Assembly (NCBI GenBank): GCA_013297885.1
Contig: JAAFIR010000002.1
Coordinates: 62,001 to 126,000, forward strand
DNA length: 64,000 nucleotides
Source of the DNA: Leptospirales bacterium
Lineage (GTDB): Bacteria; Spirochaetota; Leptospiria; Leptospirales; Leptospiraceae
Direction: 5' to 3'
Below are positions 29,557-39,585 of this stretch, in pieces. The notes under the pieces were generated by a model that was not told the origin of the DNA, did not search any database, and saw only the letters and a program-made list of their open reading frames with translations. The first letter of the stretch is position 1, and every line of letters starts with the position of its first letter. The position numbers and the translations under genes are program-made.

Positions 29557-31959
29557 CTAACGCCCATTAACCGCATAACGATACAAATTAATTTGGTTTA
29601 GAGTGCCTGATGTAATAGTTTGAAATTGAGTTAATGCACCATGACCTTGGTAAGCTCCGATGTTTGGAGTATAAATACAATCTTCGTTTGATTCACAAAT
29701 GCCGTTTTCGTTTCCAATTCCGTCTTCCATAATTTCAAGTGCATTACGAAGATAAACTGTGTAGCAAAAATTATTCATTGCTCCACCAGCTGCAGTGCAA
29801 GTTGCTGCATTGACTGGATTTGCATTTGGCCTATTGCAAATTGAACCAAAAACTGCTCCTTTGATATTAGCACAAGTTGGTGCTGTGGTGGGACTCCAAT
29901 AATGATAACCCACATCAGATCCAGTTGGAACAGGAAGAACAGCACGAGCAACTGTGTCAGTTGATCGGAGAGACCAATCCCAAATTGTACATGTTCCTGT
30001 TGTGCAAGCACCAGAGTGGATACTTCCATTTCCAAACCCTGAAAAACCGCTTCCATCTTTTCCCCACGCTCTAAATGGATTTTCAAAATTTGTCCAGTCA
30101 TTAATAGAATTAAGTACCAATGATCCATTTGAATCGGAAGAATTCACTGAATCGTCAACAGTAACTGGACCCACAAATGAATTAGAAACAGATGTTCCAG
30201 TAGTGAGAGATGCGTTCGATGTCCCTTGATTTGCACAAGTGGAAGTTGCTAATCCAAAAGAAGCATTAATAGTGCATGGAAATGCTATTGGACCAACTTT
30301 TAAATTTCCTGTAAAAAAATTATTCAATGAGCCTGCAACTATATTAAATGAAGTAGAACCATGTGCAAAAATTGTATCTCTAAAAGTCATATTCGAACCA
30401 GTAGAGGAATAATTATTTCCAGCCCCAGCATTTGCACTAATGATAGAATTGAAAGTTGTATAATTTGTAATACCTGAACTTAGCGCATCAACTTTTAAAA
30501 AAGAATTTCCAATAGTGAAGTTACTTAAAAAAAAGTTCGTTAGTTCAGAGCCCGTACCACTGACAGATAATTTTGCAGGAAGAGCACCGCTTGCAACTGA
30601 ATCTAGAATTATAAAATCTCTAACTTTAGAACCTCCACTAACTGATATATCAAAACCAGTTGTAATTGAAGAATTTGAATCATAAATTTTTCTAGCTAAA
30701 TTATTTTTACAATTATTACAACTAAAATTTAAGGCTGCAAAATCTTTGTTTGCTCCTGATGTAGTCCAATTTGAAAAATAATTATTACTTGTTCCTATAC
30801 CTGTAAAGGAAGAAATTTCACTGCCTGATGAAACTGTTCTAATTTTAATATTTCTATAAACTGAATATTTTGGTGCACCAGTTAAGCAAAAAGTAGCATT
30901 GCCAAAATTAAAATTGCCTTCTACCCAATTAAAATTTAAGGAAGTGTTATGACAATTTGCAGTAAAATTTACAAAAGAATTTTTTGGTCCAACTAATGAC
31001 AATTTATCAGCACTCATAGTGAATGTCCCGCTATAACTACTTAAATTTAGCAGAACAATTTGTCCAAGTGTACTAAAAGTTCCACCACCCACAGGACCAG
31101 CCACAACTGGATTTGTCCACCAAGAAGCAGGATTTGTTTTTGCAAAAGCTTGTCCGTTTTTTGTGATTGTGATTTGGTTTTGTAACCAAGCAGGTGTTGT
31201 GAAATTTACTAAGTCAGTAACTCCTTTGTCTTCTTTTAAACTGTATGAATAAAATCTTGCGTTTCCATTTACAACAACACATCTCCAGTTAAATGCTGAA
31301 AGTGATTCTGAGAGAAATAGTCCAGCACAAGAATTGATTCCAGTTAGCACTACTTGTCTATATTGCCCGCCATGAATACAACGATTGTATCCTCCATCTA
31401 TACTTGAATTACAAGAAGAGTCAGTTGCACTTATCCAGTCTGTTCCATCATTTGTAACATAATCATTCCAGTTGCGACCGTTATTTTGATAAACTGGATT
31501 TACAGCAAAAACTGAACACGAAATTTGTATTGTTGGAGTTGACGTTCTGCTGATACTTGCTGTTGTGGGACTAAGTGAACACAAAAAACCATCTGGGTGA
31601 GTATTGACTTCTAAATTGACTTGAGAATCTGTTGTGCTTATTGTAATTGAAGAATTAGAAGGGTTAATTGTAAAATTTTGTCCTCCAACATTTAAACTTA
31701 TCGTTCCAGTTGTTAAACCAGAAATATTCATACTACAACCAGTGCTACAGGAATTATTTGGATCAGAATTTGGATTTTGTGGTTGAGAAGGATTTTGTGG
31801 TTGAGTTGGATTTGTCGCTTGGTTATTACTTCTCAAGTTAGCAAAAATAAACCCAAAACCGCTGAGACTAGGTGAATTGAAATCAAAAATTGATTTCCTT
31901 GGCTTTAAACAATTTGAAAAACAAAAAATAAATAATAAAATAAAAATTAAAAAATTCAT
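29557..31959 (-). CDS. Large surface lipoprotein, beta-repeat type
   Basis: About 800 aa from the ATG at 31959 (MNFLIFILLFIFCFSNC, lipobox Cys at 17); a start 39 bases upstream adds a charged leader and is less likely. After the lipidated Cys there is a short Pro/Gln/Asn repeat linker (PTQPQNPSQPQNPNSDPN). A bacterial-Ig-like stretch (~75-145) and a long Ser/Asn/Gly-rich region resembling a parallel beta-helix follow. Paired cysteines are spread through the C-terminal third. Its G+C is higher than its neighbours'. Probably exposed on the outer membrane; ligand unknown. Confidence 0.75.
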   Translation of the reverse strand: MNFLIFILLFIFCFSNCLKPRKSIFDFNSPSLSGFGFIFANLRSNNQATNPTQPQNPSQPQNPNSDPNNSCSTGCSMNISGLTTGTISLNVGGQNFTINPSNSSITISTTDSQVNLEVNTHPDGFLCSLSPTTASISRTSTPTIQISCSVFAVNPVYQNNGRNWNDYVTNDGTDWISATDSSCNSSIDGGYNRCIHGGQYRQVVLTGINSCAGLFLSESLSAFNWRCVVVNGNARFYSYSLKEDKGVTDLVNFTTPAWLQNQITITKNGQAFAKTNPASWWTNPVVAGPVGGGTFSTLGQIVLLNLSSYSGTFTMSADKLSLVGPKNSFVNFTANCHNTSLNFNWVEGNFNFGNATFCLTGAPKYSVYRNIKIRTVSSGSEISSFTGIGTSNNYFSNWTTSGANKDFAALNFSCNNCKNNLARKIYDSNSSITTGFDISVSGGSKVRDFIILDSVASGALPAKLSVSGTGSELTNFFLSNFTIGNSFLKVDALSSGITNYTTFNSIISANAGAGNNYSSTGSNMTFRDTIFAHGSTSFNIVAGSLNNFFTGNLKVGPIAFPCTINASFGLATSTCANQGTSNASLTTGTSVSNSFVGPVTVDDSVNSSDSNGSLVLNSINDWTNFENPFRAWGKDGSGFSGFGNGSIHSGACTTGTCTIWDWSLRSTDTVARAVLPVPTGSDVGYHYWSPTTAPTCANIKGAVFGSICNRPNANPVNAATCTAAGGAMNNFCYTVYLRNALEIMEDGIGNENGICESNEDCIYTPNIGAYQGHGALTQFQTITSGTLNQINLYRYAVNGR

Positions 31960-32021
31960 TCTATATTTTATAACAATAGTAGAATCATATTTTTTCAAGT
32001 TTTTTTACTTTTTTTCACGGC

Positions 32022-32120
32022 TAAGCGATAGAGATACAAAATGTCGCGAACAAAGTGAGCGAGTGCAAAGCACCTAGCATTTTGTAGCTCGGTCGCAAGC
32101 GAAGCGTTAGCGAATCGCCC
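32022..32120 (+). repeat. Two-hairpin intergenic element, copy C
   Basis: Begins TAAGCGATAGAGATAC and ends GCGAATCGCCC. TACAAAATG (32034-32042) pairs with CATTTTGTA (32079-32087). The flanking GAG (32031-32033) faces CTC (32088-32090), where copies B and E have GGG/CCC and copy A has GTG/CAC. A short second stem (TCGC with GCGA) precedes the conserved end. It occupies the divergent gap between the lipoprotein and SpoIIE-type genes, so it could affect either promoter. Confidence 0.78.
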
Positions 32121-32213
32121 AAAAATAGATCTTACAAAATTAGAATATAAGTAAAAACCAAAAATTAGTTCTTTTGTAATGATTTCGTATCAAATAAAGC
32201 CTAATGTTATTCC

Positions 32214-34493
32214 ATGAGCTTTAGAGCAAAACTATTTGCAATCATCGGATTAAGTCAAATTATCCTTGTATCGTTATTAGTATTTTCATTTGTAATTTTA
32301 ATAGAAAAAGTAAAAAATGAACCCCAAGATTTAAGAGCTTTTGAACTTGCGAGTCAGTTTGAAAAAGAACTAAAATTAAATGAAGAAAGGTATAAAAATT
32401 TTATTTTAGATTTAAAATTAAACCAAAACTTAAATGAAAAATTAAAACTTGGTTTTAAAAATCGAGAATATTTAAAATCGAATTCAAAGGTTTTTAAAGA
32501 TTTGATGAAAAAAAATAATCTTAGTATTTTTGAATTGATTGATAAATCTGGAAAAGTTTTTTATAGATTTCATAGAGAAGCAGATTTTGGTGATGATAAA
32601 TCAGATCAAAAAATTGTTCAAAAAGCATTTCAATCAGAACCAATCTTAATTTTGGAATCAGGTCATTCTGGACTGGGATTAAGATATGCAAATAAGTTTG
32701 AAGAAAATGTTATTTTAATTGGTGAAGTTGTTAATTCAGAATTTTTAGATAAACTTTCAAGCAGCGAATCTGAAATTGCTATTTTTGACAATTCAAAACT
32801 AATTTCATTCTCAAGCGAAAAAATCAAAAATTATTCTGAGAAATATTCTTCTTATAAAGATATACCTGCAAAAAAAAGAATAAAAGTTACAGAGAATTAT
32901 TTTTATACTGTAAAATTACCTTATACCAATAATGGTTTAACTAATTTAAACCTAGAATTTTTAATTCTAATTGATGAAACAAATTTGAATTCTAAAACAA
33001 ATTTAGTTTGGTTGTATTTTACAATTTTTACATTTACTATTTTTTCTTTAATATTTTTCATTTCATTTTTATTCTCTAGAGACATTACTCGGGCTGTTAA
33101 ATCTTTAAATTTTGCGATGGCAAATATTGATGAAGATGAAAAGAAAATCTTAAATTTAGAAAGAAAAGATGAAATTGGACAAATGAGTAATGTATTTGTT
33201 CAAATGAAAGAAGAGTTAATTTCTCATCAACACAATCTTGAAGATAAAATTGATAAAAAAACAGCTGAATTACAAGAGTCTCTTGCTCAAGTTAATAAAT
33301 TAAGATTTCAACAAGACGGGGATTATTTTTTAACCTCACTGTTGATTGATCCACTTATGAAAAAAACTTATGCAAATAATTTAGTCTCTGTTAATTCAGT
33401 AGTAAAACAAAAAAAGTCTTTTGAATTTAAAGGAAAAAATGTTGAGATTGGTGGAGATATTTGTGTTGCTGATAAAATTGTTTTAAGAGGTGAAGAATAT
33501 ACTTTATTTTTAAACGGTGATGCAATGGGAAAATCCCTTCAAGGGGCTTCTGGTGTATTAGTAATTGGAACTGTGTTTAAAGCAATGATACAAAACACTG
33601 AAGAAATTGCTGAACTGAATAAAAAATATCCTGAAATTTGGTTATATGATTGTTATGATGAAATTCAAAAAGTATTTTTATCCTTTAATGGTTCTATGCT
33701 AATTTCATGTATAGTTGGACTCATTCATAATGAAACAGGAAGTTTGTATTACTTTAATGCAGAACATCCTTTTTTGATTTTATACCGAGATAAAGTAGCA
33801 AATTATGTAGATAAAGAAATTCACATAAGAAAAATTGGTCTAGAAAAAGATGATTCAATGCCGTTCAAAGTTTTCACTTTTCAACTTGAATCTGGTGATT
33901 CTGTTATTATTGGAACTGATGGAAAAGATGAAATTATGTTAAAAGATAAAAATAATGAAGAACAAGTAAATACAGATGAGCAATTAATACTTGATACAAT
34001 TCAAATTTTAGATGCTGACTTAGTTAAAATTAAAGAATCCATTTTTACAAATTCAAGAGTAATTGATGATTTTGCAATGATGAAAATAACATTTGATGAA
34101 AACTATAAATTAAAAAGAGATAAAATTTCTTCAAAAATAAATGAAAATTATAAAAAAGCTGTGGATTATTATAAAATTGGAAACTTAACTGAATGTATTT
34201 CAATTTTAGAAAAATTAATATTTGATAACCCAAATGCAATTTTATTAAAAAAGCAACTTGCAAAAGTTTATTTTAAAAATCAAAACTATCTTCAATCAAT
34301 TAGAATGTCTGAAGATTATTTAAGATATTTTCCGCTAGATAATAAAATTTTAGAATATACTTCATATTCTTACTTTAAATTAGATAAAATGCAAAATGGA
34401 ATTGATATATTAAAAAGAATTTCATTAAGAGAGCCTGAAAATTTTAGAATTAAAGAAATGATTGATCAATATAAAGTTGAACTAACACCTTAA
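32214..34493 (+). CDS. Membrane sensor SpoIIE-type phosphatase with C-terminal TPR repeats
   Basis: 759 aa. TM1 (~7-31), an extracytoplasmic sensor (~35-260, Cache-like), TM2 (~262-288), a HAMP-like segment (~290-345, RKDEIGQMSNVFVQMKEEL), a coiled coil, then a PP2C/SpoIIE phosphatase domain (~385-630; GGDICVADKI, FLNGDAMGKSLQGASG, GTDGKDEI) and TPR-like repeats (~640-750). It is expected to dephosphorylate STAS anti-anti-sigma proteins in response to an external signal. STAS proteins at 38898 and 53452 are possible substrates. Confidence 0.88.
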   Translation: MSFRAKLFAIIGLSQIILVSLLVFSFVILIEKVKNEPQDLRAFELASQFEKELKLNEERYKNFILDLKLNQNLNEKLKLGFKNREYLKSNSKVFKDLMKKNNLSIFELIDKSGKVFYRFHREADFGDDKSDQKIVQKAFQSEPILILESGHSGLGLRYANKFEENVILIGEVVNSEFLDKLSSSESEIAIFDNSKLISFSSEKIKNYSEKYSSYKDIPAKKRIKVTENYFYTVKLPYTNNGLTNLNLEFLILIDETNLNSKTNLVWLYFTIFTFTIFSLIFFISFLFSRDITRAVKSLNFAMANIDEDEKKILNLERKDEIGQMSNVFVQMKEELISHQHNLEDKIDKKTAELQESLAQVNKLRFQQDGDYFLTSLLIDPLMKKTYANNLVSVNSVVKQKKSFEFKGKNVEIGGDICVADKIVLRGEEYTLFLNGDAMGKSLQGASGVLVIGTVFKAMIQNTEEIAELNKKYPEIWLYDCYDEIQKVFLSFNGSMLISCIVGLIHNETGSLYYFNAEHPFLILYRDKVANYVDKEIHIRKIGLEKDDSMPFKVFTFQLESGDSVIIGTDGKDEIMLKDKNNEEQVNTDEQLILDTIQILDADLVKIKESIFTNSRVIDDFAMMKITFDENYKLKRDKISSKINENYKKAVDYYKIGNLTECISILEKLIFDNPNAILLKKQLAKVYFKNQNYLQSIRMSEDYLRYFPLDNKILEYTSYSYFKLDKMQNGIDILKRISLREPENFRIKEMIDQYKVELTP

Positions 34494-34515
34494 TTATTAA
34501 GTAAAATTTTTTTAA

Positions 34516-35253
34516 TTATAATTCACAAGTTAAAGAATAAAATTCAAAATTAGTAACAATTTCTAATTTTGAATTACATTTTTTAACTCCATAACTATCT
34601 GTAAAAACTTTTGTATTTGATTCTTCTTTATTTAAATTATTTAGAATAAAAGGAAATGATAGTGAATTTACAAAACTATCAGTTAAATTTTTTTCTTTTA
34701 AATGAAATTTACCTAAATAAAAAATTTTCCTATAAGAGTAGTTTTGAGATGCAAAACTAAGAAGTTTGTCAAATTCTTTAAGCTCATTTTTTCTATATTT
34801 ATCTGAATCAAAATTTATAAACATAATTTTTCTTTCATTTATTAAATCAACAGCGATAAGAAATACTGGATTTAAAAAATCAAAATCATTATAAATTTGA
34901 AAATTTACATTTGTTATTTTTGATTCGCGATAACAAAAAAATGAAATTTTTCTAATTTCTTCTTTTACGATAAATAATTTTTCACAACTAAATTCATTTT
35001 TTTTTAAAAAATCATCGTCTTTGTAATATTCTAAAACATCTTTTTCAAGTCTAGTTTTAGAATCTATTTCTGTAAAAATAAAAAAATCACAACTTTTTAC
35101 AAGTGCATAACTTTCTTTTTTAAAAAAATTTTTAGAATCTAAAAAACTTTTAAAACAAAGTTTAAAATTCATTGGTTCAATTTTTTTTACTTCATAAATT
35201 TCTTTCTCAGGGCTTAAGCAGTTTAGTAATACAAGTAAAAAAAGTTTACTCAT
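34516..35253 (-). CDS. Putative lipoprotein, possible degenerate endonuclease/phosphatase fold
   Basis: About 245 aa from the ATG at 35253 (MSKLFLLVLLNC, lipobox Cys at 12); ATGs at 35259 and 35277 are alternatives. This ATG overlaps the end of the AsmA-like gene by 8 bases. The middle and C-terminal parts (FFIFTEIDSKTRLEKD, IMFINFDSDKYRKNELKEF, YRKIFYLGKFHLKEKN) loosely resemble the endonuclease/exonuclease/phosphatase fold, but the catalytic HLDS and GDFN residues are replaced. The fold suggestion is weak. Confidence 0.55.
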   Translation of the reverse strand: MSKLFLLVLLNCLSPEKEIYEVKKIEPMNFKLCFKSFLDSKNFFKKESYALVKSCDFFIFTEIDSKTRLEKDVLEYYKDDDFLKKNEFSCEKLFIVKEEIRKISFFCYRESKITNVNFQIYNDFDFLNPVFLIAVDLINERKIMFINFDSDKYRKNELKEFDKLLSFASQNYSYRKIFYLGKFHLKEKNLTDSFVNSLSFPFILNNLNKEESNTKVFTDSYGVKKCNSKLEIVTNFEFYSLTCEL

Positions 35254-37129
35254 CTTCATTTTTTTTTCCAAATCCAAAAAAATTTTTCACTGACTCGTAA
35301 GAGCTTCTAACATACTCAGAAACAGTTGAACCAGCAATTCCACCAACAGTTGTTCCAATTGGACCTGCTAAAAATGTTGTACCTAAATATACTGAACCAA
35401 GCCAAACAGGATCAATATAAGAAACGTTATCAGGCATTGTTCCTTTATATAAAATTGGAATAAAAAAAACTTTTCCGGCCATTCCACCTAAACCAACTTT
35501 AATTTTATAATCAACTTTTCTATTAAAACTAATCTTACCCGATCCATTTGCATCCAACCCTACTCCCACCATTTTTAAATTTTGGGTTTCGATCAATTGG
35601 TTAGAAATTTTAAAATTTGTAATTAAAGATTGAAAGCCTGAATTTTTTCCTTTTGGTCCGAGAAAATTAACTAATTTTCCTAAACTAAATATGGGCTTTA
35701 AAAAATTTGCATAACCAAGAAGCTCACCATTTTTTATTTCAACTTTTCCATTTGCTTTTAAATTTTCACGAAAAGTTTCTATAGTATTTCCATTTGAATT
35801 AAATTTAAAGTTTGAAATTAAATTTCCTTTTAAAAACTTATCAAAAGTATATTTTTGAATTAGATCTTCAACTCTTATATTAAATACTAGACTTTCGAAA
35901 TCATATTTTGTATTGTTTGAAGCAATAATTTCACCTTTAAGAACAATTTTACCATTTAAGATATTTGCATTTTTTAAACTAATCCCAATTTTTGAATTAT
36001 AAATATTTAAATCCAAATCTAAATCTGTTAAATCATAATTTTCAAATTGAACTTTTTTTACTAAAATTTTCATATTAGAAGTGAAATCTTTTCCGTTAGT
36101 AATAGTTAAATCAGTTGAGTAGGAAACTATTTCAATGATTTTGAAAACATTAGCATATTCCCCATTTATAAATAAATTAAGTTTTATAATGTCTTTAAAT
36201 TGAACATTTCCAGTAGCTTTAGCAAATCCTACTGAAGGTATGCTGACGAATAAATCTTGAATAAGAACTTCTTCATTTTTCACTTTAAACACTAAAGTTG
36301 AATTTAAGTTTATTGTTGGGTAATAATTTGTTTTAATATACTTTAATTTTTCTAAATCTATATTATTTAATTTTACTATAATATCATTTGAGTCTTTTTT
36401 TTTGGTTAGTATAATTTCACCATTTAGAGTAGAATTATCAAATCTAGCTTCTCTAACTACTTTGTAATATTCTTTAAACAAAATTAAATTAAATTTATTA
36501 AATAGTATTTTTATCTTAAAATCTAATTTTTCAAAATCATAATTATCTTTTTCATAGATAATATTTGTTTCAAAATTGAAATTTCCATTTTCTGAAATAT
36601 AATCTAATTTTAATTCAATTTCATTTTGATTATCATGATTTGCTAAAATTTTTTTAAATTGGTATTCTTTTTTTTCAATACCTAAAAAAGTAATTTTTAA
36701 ATCTGTTGCTACTAACTCTTCAATTTTAATAAATGAATTAATAAGTTTAATAGTAGATTTGTTAAAACCTAATTCAGAGTTATTTTTTTTTGAATTATCA
36801 ATAATTAGTTCTATATTAGAAGTTAAAACTGATTTTAATATTATATTTCCAAATAATATTTTCCATGAAAAAAAAAGTGCAATCGATTTTGAATTTAAGG
36901 AAAAATCACTTTTATTACTTTGAATTTTAATGTCATAAAATTGAATTCCAGGTGAAGGGAAAAAATTAAATTCTGAAGAATTAAAGGCAATTTTATGTTC
37001 AATTGAGTTATAAACTTTTTCTAAAATCAAATTTTTATAGTAATCTTTATTTAAAGAAACAAATAAAGTTAAAAAAAAACTAATTAACAAAAATATGATA
37101 AAATAAGTTTTCTTTTTTAATTTTCTCAT
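35246..37129 (-). CDS. AsmA-like envelope protein
   Basis: 627 aa. An N-terminal anchor (~8-26) is followed by SSEFNFFPSPGIQFYDIKIQ, the AsmA N-terminal signature, long beta-rich periplasmic sequence, and a C-terminal AsmA_2-type part (GKVEIKNGELLGYANFLKPI, GSGKISFNRKVDYKI, LGTTFLAGPIGTTVGG). Such proteins are thought to bridge the periplasm and help lipid traffic to the outer membrane. It lies 2 bases downstream of gmd and overlaps the lipoprotein gene, so the three form an operon. Confidence 0.82.
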   Translation of the reverse strand: MRKLKKKTYFIIFLLISFFLTLFVSLNKDYYKNLILEKVYNSIEHKIAFNSSEFNFFPSPGIQFYDIKIQSNKSDFSLNSKSIALFFSWKILFGNIILKSVLTSNIELIIDNSKKNNSELGFNKSTIKLINSFIKIEELVATDLKITFLGIEKKEYQFKKILANHDNQNEIELKLDYISENGNFNFETNIIYEKDNYDFEKLDFKIKILFNKFNLILFKEYYKVVREARFDNSTLNGEIILTKKKDSNDIIVKLNNIDLEKLKYIKTNYYPTINLNSTLVFKVKNEEVLIQDLFVSIPSVGFAKATGNVQFKDIIKLNLFINGEYANVFKIIEIVSYSTDLTITNGKDFTSNMKILVKKVQFENYDLTDLDLDLNIYNSKIGISLKNANILNGKIVLKGEIIASNNTKYDFESLVFNIRVEDLIQKYTFDKFLKGNLISNFKFNSNGNTIETFRENLKANGKVEIKNGELLGYANFLKPIFSLGKLVNFLGPKGKNSGFQSLITNFKISNQLIETQNLKMVGVGLDANGSGKISFNRKVDYKIKVGLGGMAGKVFFIPILYKGTMPDNVSYIDPVWLGSVYLGTTFLAGPIGTTVGGIAGSTVSEYVRSSYESVKNFFGFGKKNEDE

Positions 37130-37131
37130 AC

Positions 37132-38142
37132 TTACAATTTATTTAATTCAAAATTTAACATTATTTCTGAAATTTTTTTAAAATCAAGTTTTGGACTCCA
37201 ATTAATTTTTTTTTCAGCTTTTTCATTTGAACCAGTAAAGTCATTTAATTCAGAAGGTCTGTAAAATTTTTTATTAATTTGAATTAAAATTTCATTATTT
37301 TTATTATTTAAACCAATTAGATTTTCACTAACACCTTCCCAAATTAGTTCAATATCAATTAAAGAATAGGAATATTTAATATAGTCTTTTAATGAATTTT
37401 TTTTACCAGTACAAATTATATAATCATCAGCTTCATTTCTCGACATGCTTAGAATAACTGCAGTCATGTATTCTTTTGCATAACCAAAATCTCTTTTTGA
37501 TTCTATATTACCAACTTCTAATATACTTTTTAATTTATTTTTTTTTATTTTTGAAACATGAATTGCAATTTTTTTTGTAAAAAAGTTTTCTCCTCTCAGT
37601 TCAGATTCATGACTAAAAAAGATTCCATTAACAGCAAAAATTCCATACACTTCACGGTACATTTTTACCATTTCGTGAGCATAATTTTTAGAAACTCCAT
37701 ATGGAGAATTTGGTTTTGGACAAGAATCTTCATAAATATTTCCAGTTTGGTTTGCAAAAATTTCAGCGCTACCAGCTTGAAAAAACTTTGTCTCTTTAGA
37801 GTGTAATAAAATACTATGTAAAATTTTTGTAACACTTAAGCCAACATTTTGCATGATTAAAATTGGATTATCAAAACTCTCTGAAACAGCACTAATTGCT
37901 GCAAAGTTATAAAACTCATCTGGTTGAATATTTTTGATAGACTCTTCAATGGAAGTTAAATTATTTAAGTCAAAATAAACAAATTCAATTTTTTTTAAAA
38001 TATTTAAGTAATCTAATCTCCATGTTTCAACTTTTGAGGGGTTTCTTACACCACCATATATTTTATAACCGTTATGAATTAATAAAGAAGCAAGCCACGC
38101 ACCATCCTGCCCAGTGATTCCAGAAATAAAAGCTTTCTTCAT
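37132..38142 (-). CDS. gmd: GDP-mannose 4,6-dehydratase
   Basis: 336 aa, full length. NADP-binding GITGQDGAWLASLL, the region corresponding to the catalytic Ser/Thr (GSAEIF), active-site YxxxK in SPYGVSKNYAHEM and the family stretch FFSHESELRGENFFTKKI are present. It converts GDP-mannose to GDP-4-keto-6-deoxymannose for fucose-, rhamnose- or perosamine-type sugars of surface polysaccharide. No second pathway enzyme lies beside it, so the final sugar cannot be inferred. Confidence 0.92.
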   Translation of the reverse strand: MKKAFISGITGQDGAWLASLLIHNGYKIYGGVRNPSKVETWRLDYLNILKKIEFVYFDLNNLTSIEESIKNIQPDEFYNFAAISAVSESFDNPILIMQNVGLSVTKILHSILLHSKETKFFQAGSAEIFANQTGNIYEDSCPKPNSPYGVSKNYAHEMVKMYREVYGIFAVNGIFFSHESELRGENFFTKKIAIHVSKIKKNKLKSILEVGNIESKRDFGYAKEYMTAVILSMSRNEADDYIICTGKKNSLKDYIKYSYSLIDIELIWEGVSENLIGLNNKNNEILIQINKKFYRPSELNDFTGSNEKAEKKINWSPKLDFKKISEIMLNFELNKL

Positions 38143-38246
38143 TATGGTTAGTTTTCTAGTTCAATCTTTGAGGTAAAGAAAAAACTTAATTTTAGAAAAA
38201 TGACTTTACAAGAATCATTATTCTGATAAGTTGAATTCTCCAAAAT

Positions 38247-38882
38247 ATGGCAAAAAGTTCAAAGTCAAATAACTTAATGAATGATTTTATATCAGAAAAA
38301 GGTTTAAAACTAAATTATAAACAAGTTTCAAATAAAGAACTAGATGAATTGTATGAAATTACTGAGATTATTTTAAAAGAAAAAAATGAATTAGAATATA
38401 AGTCTTTTTTACAAACTGTTCTTAAAGAACTTGTTCAAAATGCCGTTAAAGCCACCCAAAAAAGGTTTTTCTTTAAAAAAAATGGTATAGACATAAAAGC
38501 TGTAAATAATTCTGATTTAGAGAATTTTAAAGAATCTATCACAAGTGGATCTATTTTTTCTATTATGGAAAATGAGTTAATTGATTATGCTGTTGAAATT
38601 GTATTTAAAGACGAAAAGGACTCCTTCAAAATTAGTGTTAAAAACCATGGAGAAATGAATTCTACAGAAAGAAAAAATGTGGAGTTCATGTTTAATCGTG
38701 GTAAAGATGCCGAAGATGTTTCTGATTTACTTACTGAAGAAACAAATAATAAAGAAGGTGGCGGACTTGGACTTAGTATGATTTTAATTTTAATGCGAAA
38801 ATTGAATATCCCCCAAGAAAATTTATATTTTAGAACAAATGATTTATATACAATTTTTAATTTAATTGTACCATATAAATAA
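38247..38882 (+). CDS. HATPase-domain protein, anti-sigma-factor-like kinase
   Basis: 211 aa. A single GHKL ATPase domain: N box LKELVQNAVKATQ, a degenerate middle motif (KNHGEMNS) and a G box EGGGLGLSMILILMRKL. There is no HisKA domain. It is followed 15 bases later by a STAS gene, the usual pairing of a serine-kinase anti-sigma factor or switch protein with its antagonist. A loop of charged residues between the motifs is longer than in RsbW. Confidence 0.78.
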   Translation: MAKSSKSNNLMNDFISEKGLKLNYKQVSNKELDELYEITEIILKEKNELEYKSFLQTVLKELVQNAVKATQKRFFFKKNGIDIKAVNNSDLENFKESITSGSIFSIMENELIDYAVEIVFKDEKDSFKISVKNHGEMNSTERKNVEFMFNRGKDAEDVSDLLTEETNNKEGGGLGLSMILILMRKLNIPQENLYFRTNDLYTIFNLIVPYK

Positions 38883-38897
38883 AAATTAGGAGAATAA

Positions 38898-39224
38898 ATG
38901 GAACTGAAATTTAGAGAGCTAAACAAACATAAAATTTTTCAATTAATAGGTAGTTTAGATATTTACACTGCTTCAAAAATTAAAAAAGAAATTACACAAA
39001 TTATTGATGAAGAAGATTGTAAATCTGTCATATTAGATATGTCATCAGTAAATCATATGGATTCATCTGGAATTGCACTACTTGCAAATATCAAAAAGAA
39101 AATGAATAATGAAGGAAATAAATTTGCTTTGTTTTCTCCAACCAATGATATTATGGCTGTTTTAAAATTATCTTCTTTAGATACTTTTTTTACAATCTAC
39201 AATTCAGAAAAAGAAATTTCATAA
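38898..39224 (+). CDS. STAS-domain anti-sigma factor antagonist
   Basis: 108 aa, full-length STAS domain. The phosphorylation motif MDSSGIALLANI is canonical, with Ser around residue 58. AGGAG lies upstream of the ATG. Paired with the ATPase at 38247; its phosphorylation state presumably determines which partner the ATPase binds. Confidence 0.9.
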   Translation: MELKFRELNKHKIFQLIGSLDIYTASKIKKEITQIIDEEDCKSVILDMSSVNHMDSSGIALLANIKKKMNNEGNKFALFSPTNDIMAVLKLSSLDTFFTIYNSEKEIS

Positions 39225-39248
39225 GATTGCAAAATCTTTTTTTTTACA
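39223..39248 (+). terminator. Rho-independent terminator after the ATPase-STAS pair
   Basis: AAGATT and AATCTT form a 6-bp stem with a GCAA loop, followed by a run of T. It overlaps the STAS stop codon. Confidence 0.7.
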
Positions 39249-39296
39249 TCTAAAAGATAAATTGGGTTAACTCATCCTTGGAGCCAATTTTTTAAA

Positions 39297-39320
39297 AGGG
39301 TTATCTAAAAAAATAACCCT
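39297..39320 (-). terminator. Possible minus-strand terminator
   Basis: AGGGTTAT and ATAACCCT form an 8-bp stem. On the minus strand it is followed by TTTT. The only minus-strand gene that could use it is the photolyase, 265 bases upstream, beyond repeat copy D. Confidence 0.4.
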
Positions 39321-39427
39321 AAGGACAAACATTTTGAATTTACAAAAATTATGGAATCTAATTTTAAAAAATGGGAATTGATTTAGAGCATTTAGCCAAA
39401 GAATAAGTTTTATTTCAAAAAATTTTT

Positions 39428-39566
39428 GGCGAATTTTTTTTGCAAAACTTTTTGTAAGTTTCAAACATTGCTAAAACTTGTGGCAAAAAAAAACACGCTC
39501 TCAGCTACTTCTGAAACCTCAGACTAAAGTCCGAGGCTATTCAGAAACGCTTCCATCGTTTTCGCT
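39428..39566 (-). repeat. Two-hairpin intergenic element, copy D
   Basis: Read on the minus strand it starts TAGCGAAAACGATGG, has a first hairpin (TTCTGAAT.. CCTCGGACT with AGTCTGAGG.. TTCAGAA) closely related to copy B, and ends ATTCGCC. It occupies the convergent gap between the STAS gene and the photolyase gene. Its second stem is the least regular of the five copies. Confidence 0.65.
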
Positions 39567-39585
39567 ATGTATTGGAAAATTTAAT

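Noticed and set aside
29775-30128. ORFs on either strand inside the large lipoprotein gene
   Set aside because: They are shadows of the 813-codon frame, which has a clear signal peptide and continuous coding character.
39267-39464. Minus-strand ORF of 65 codons
   Set aside because: It lies across the possible terminator and repeat copy D, has no ribosome site and no resemblance to any family.
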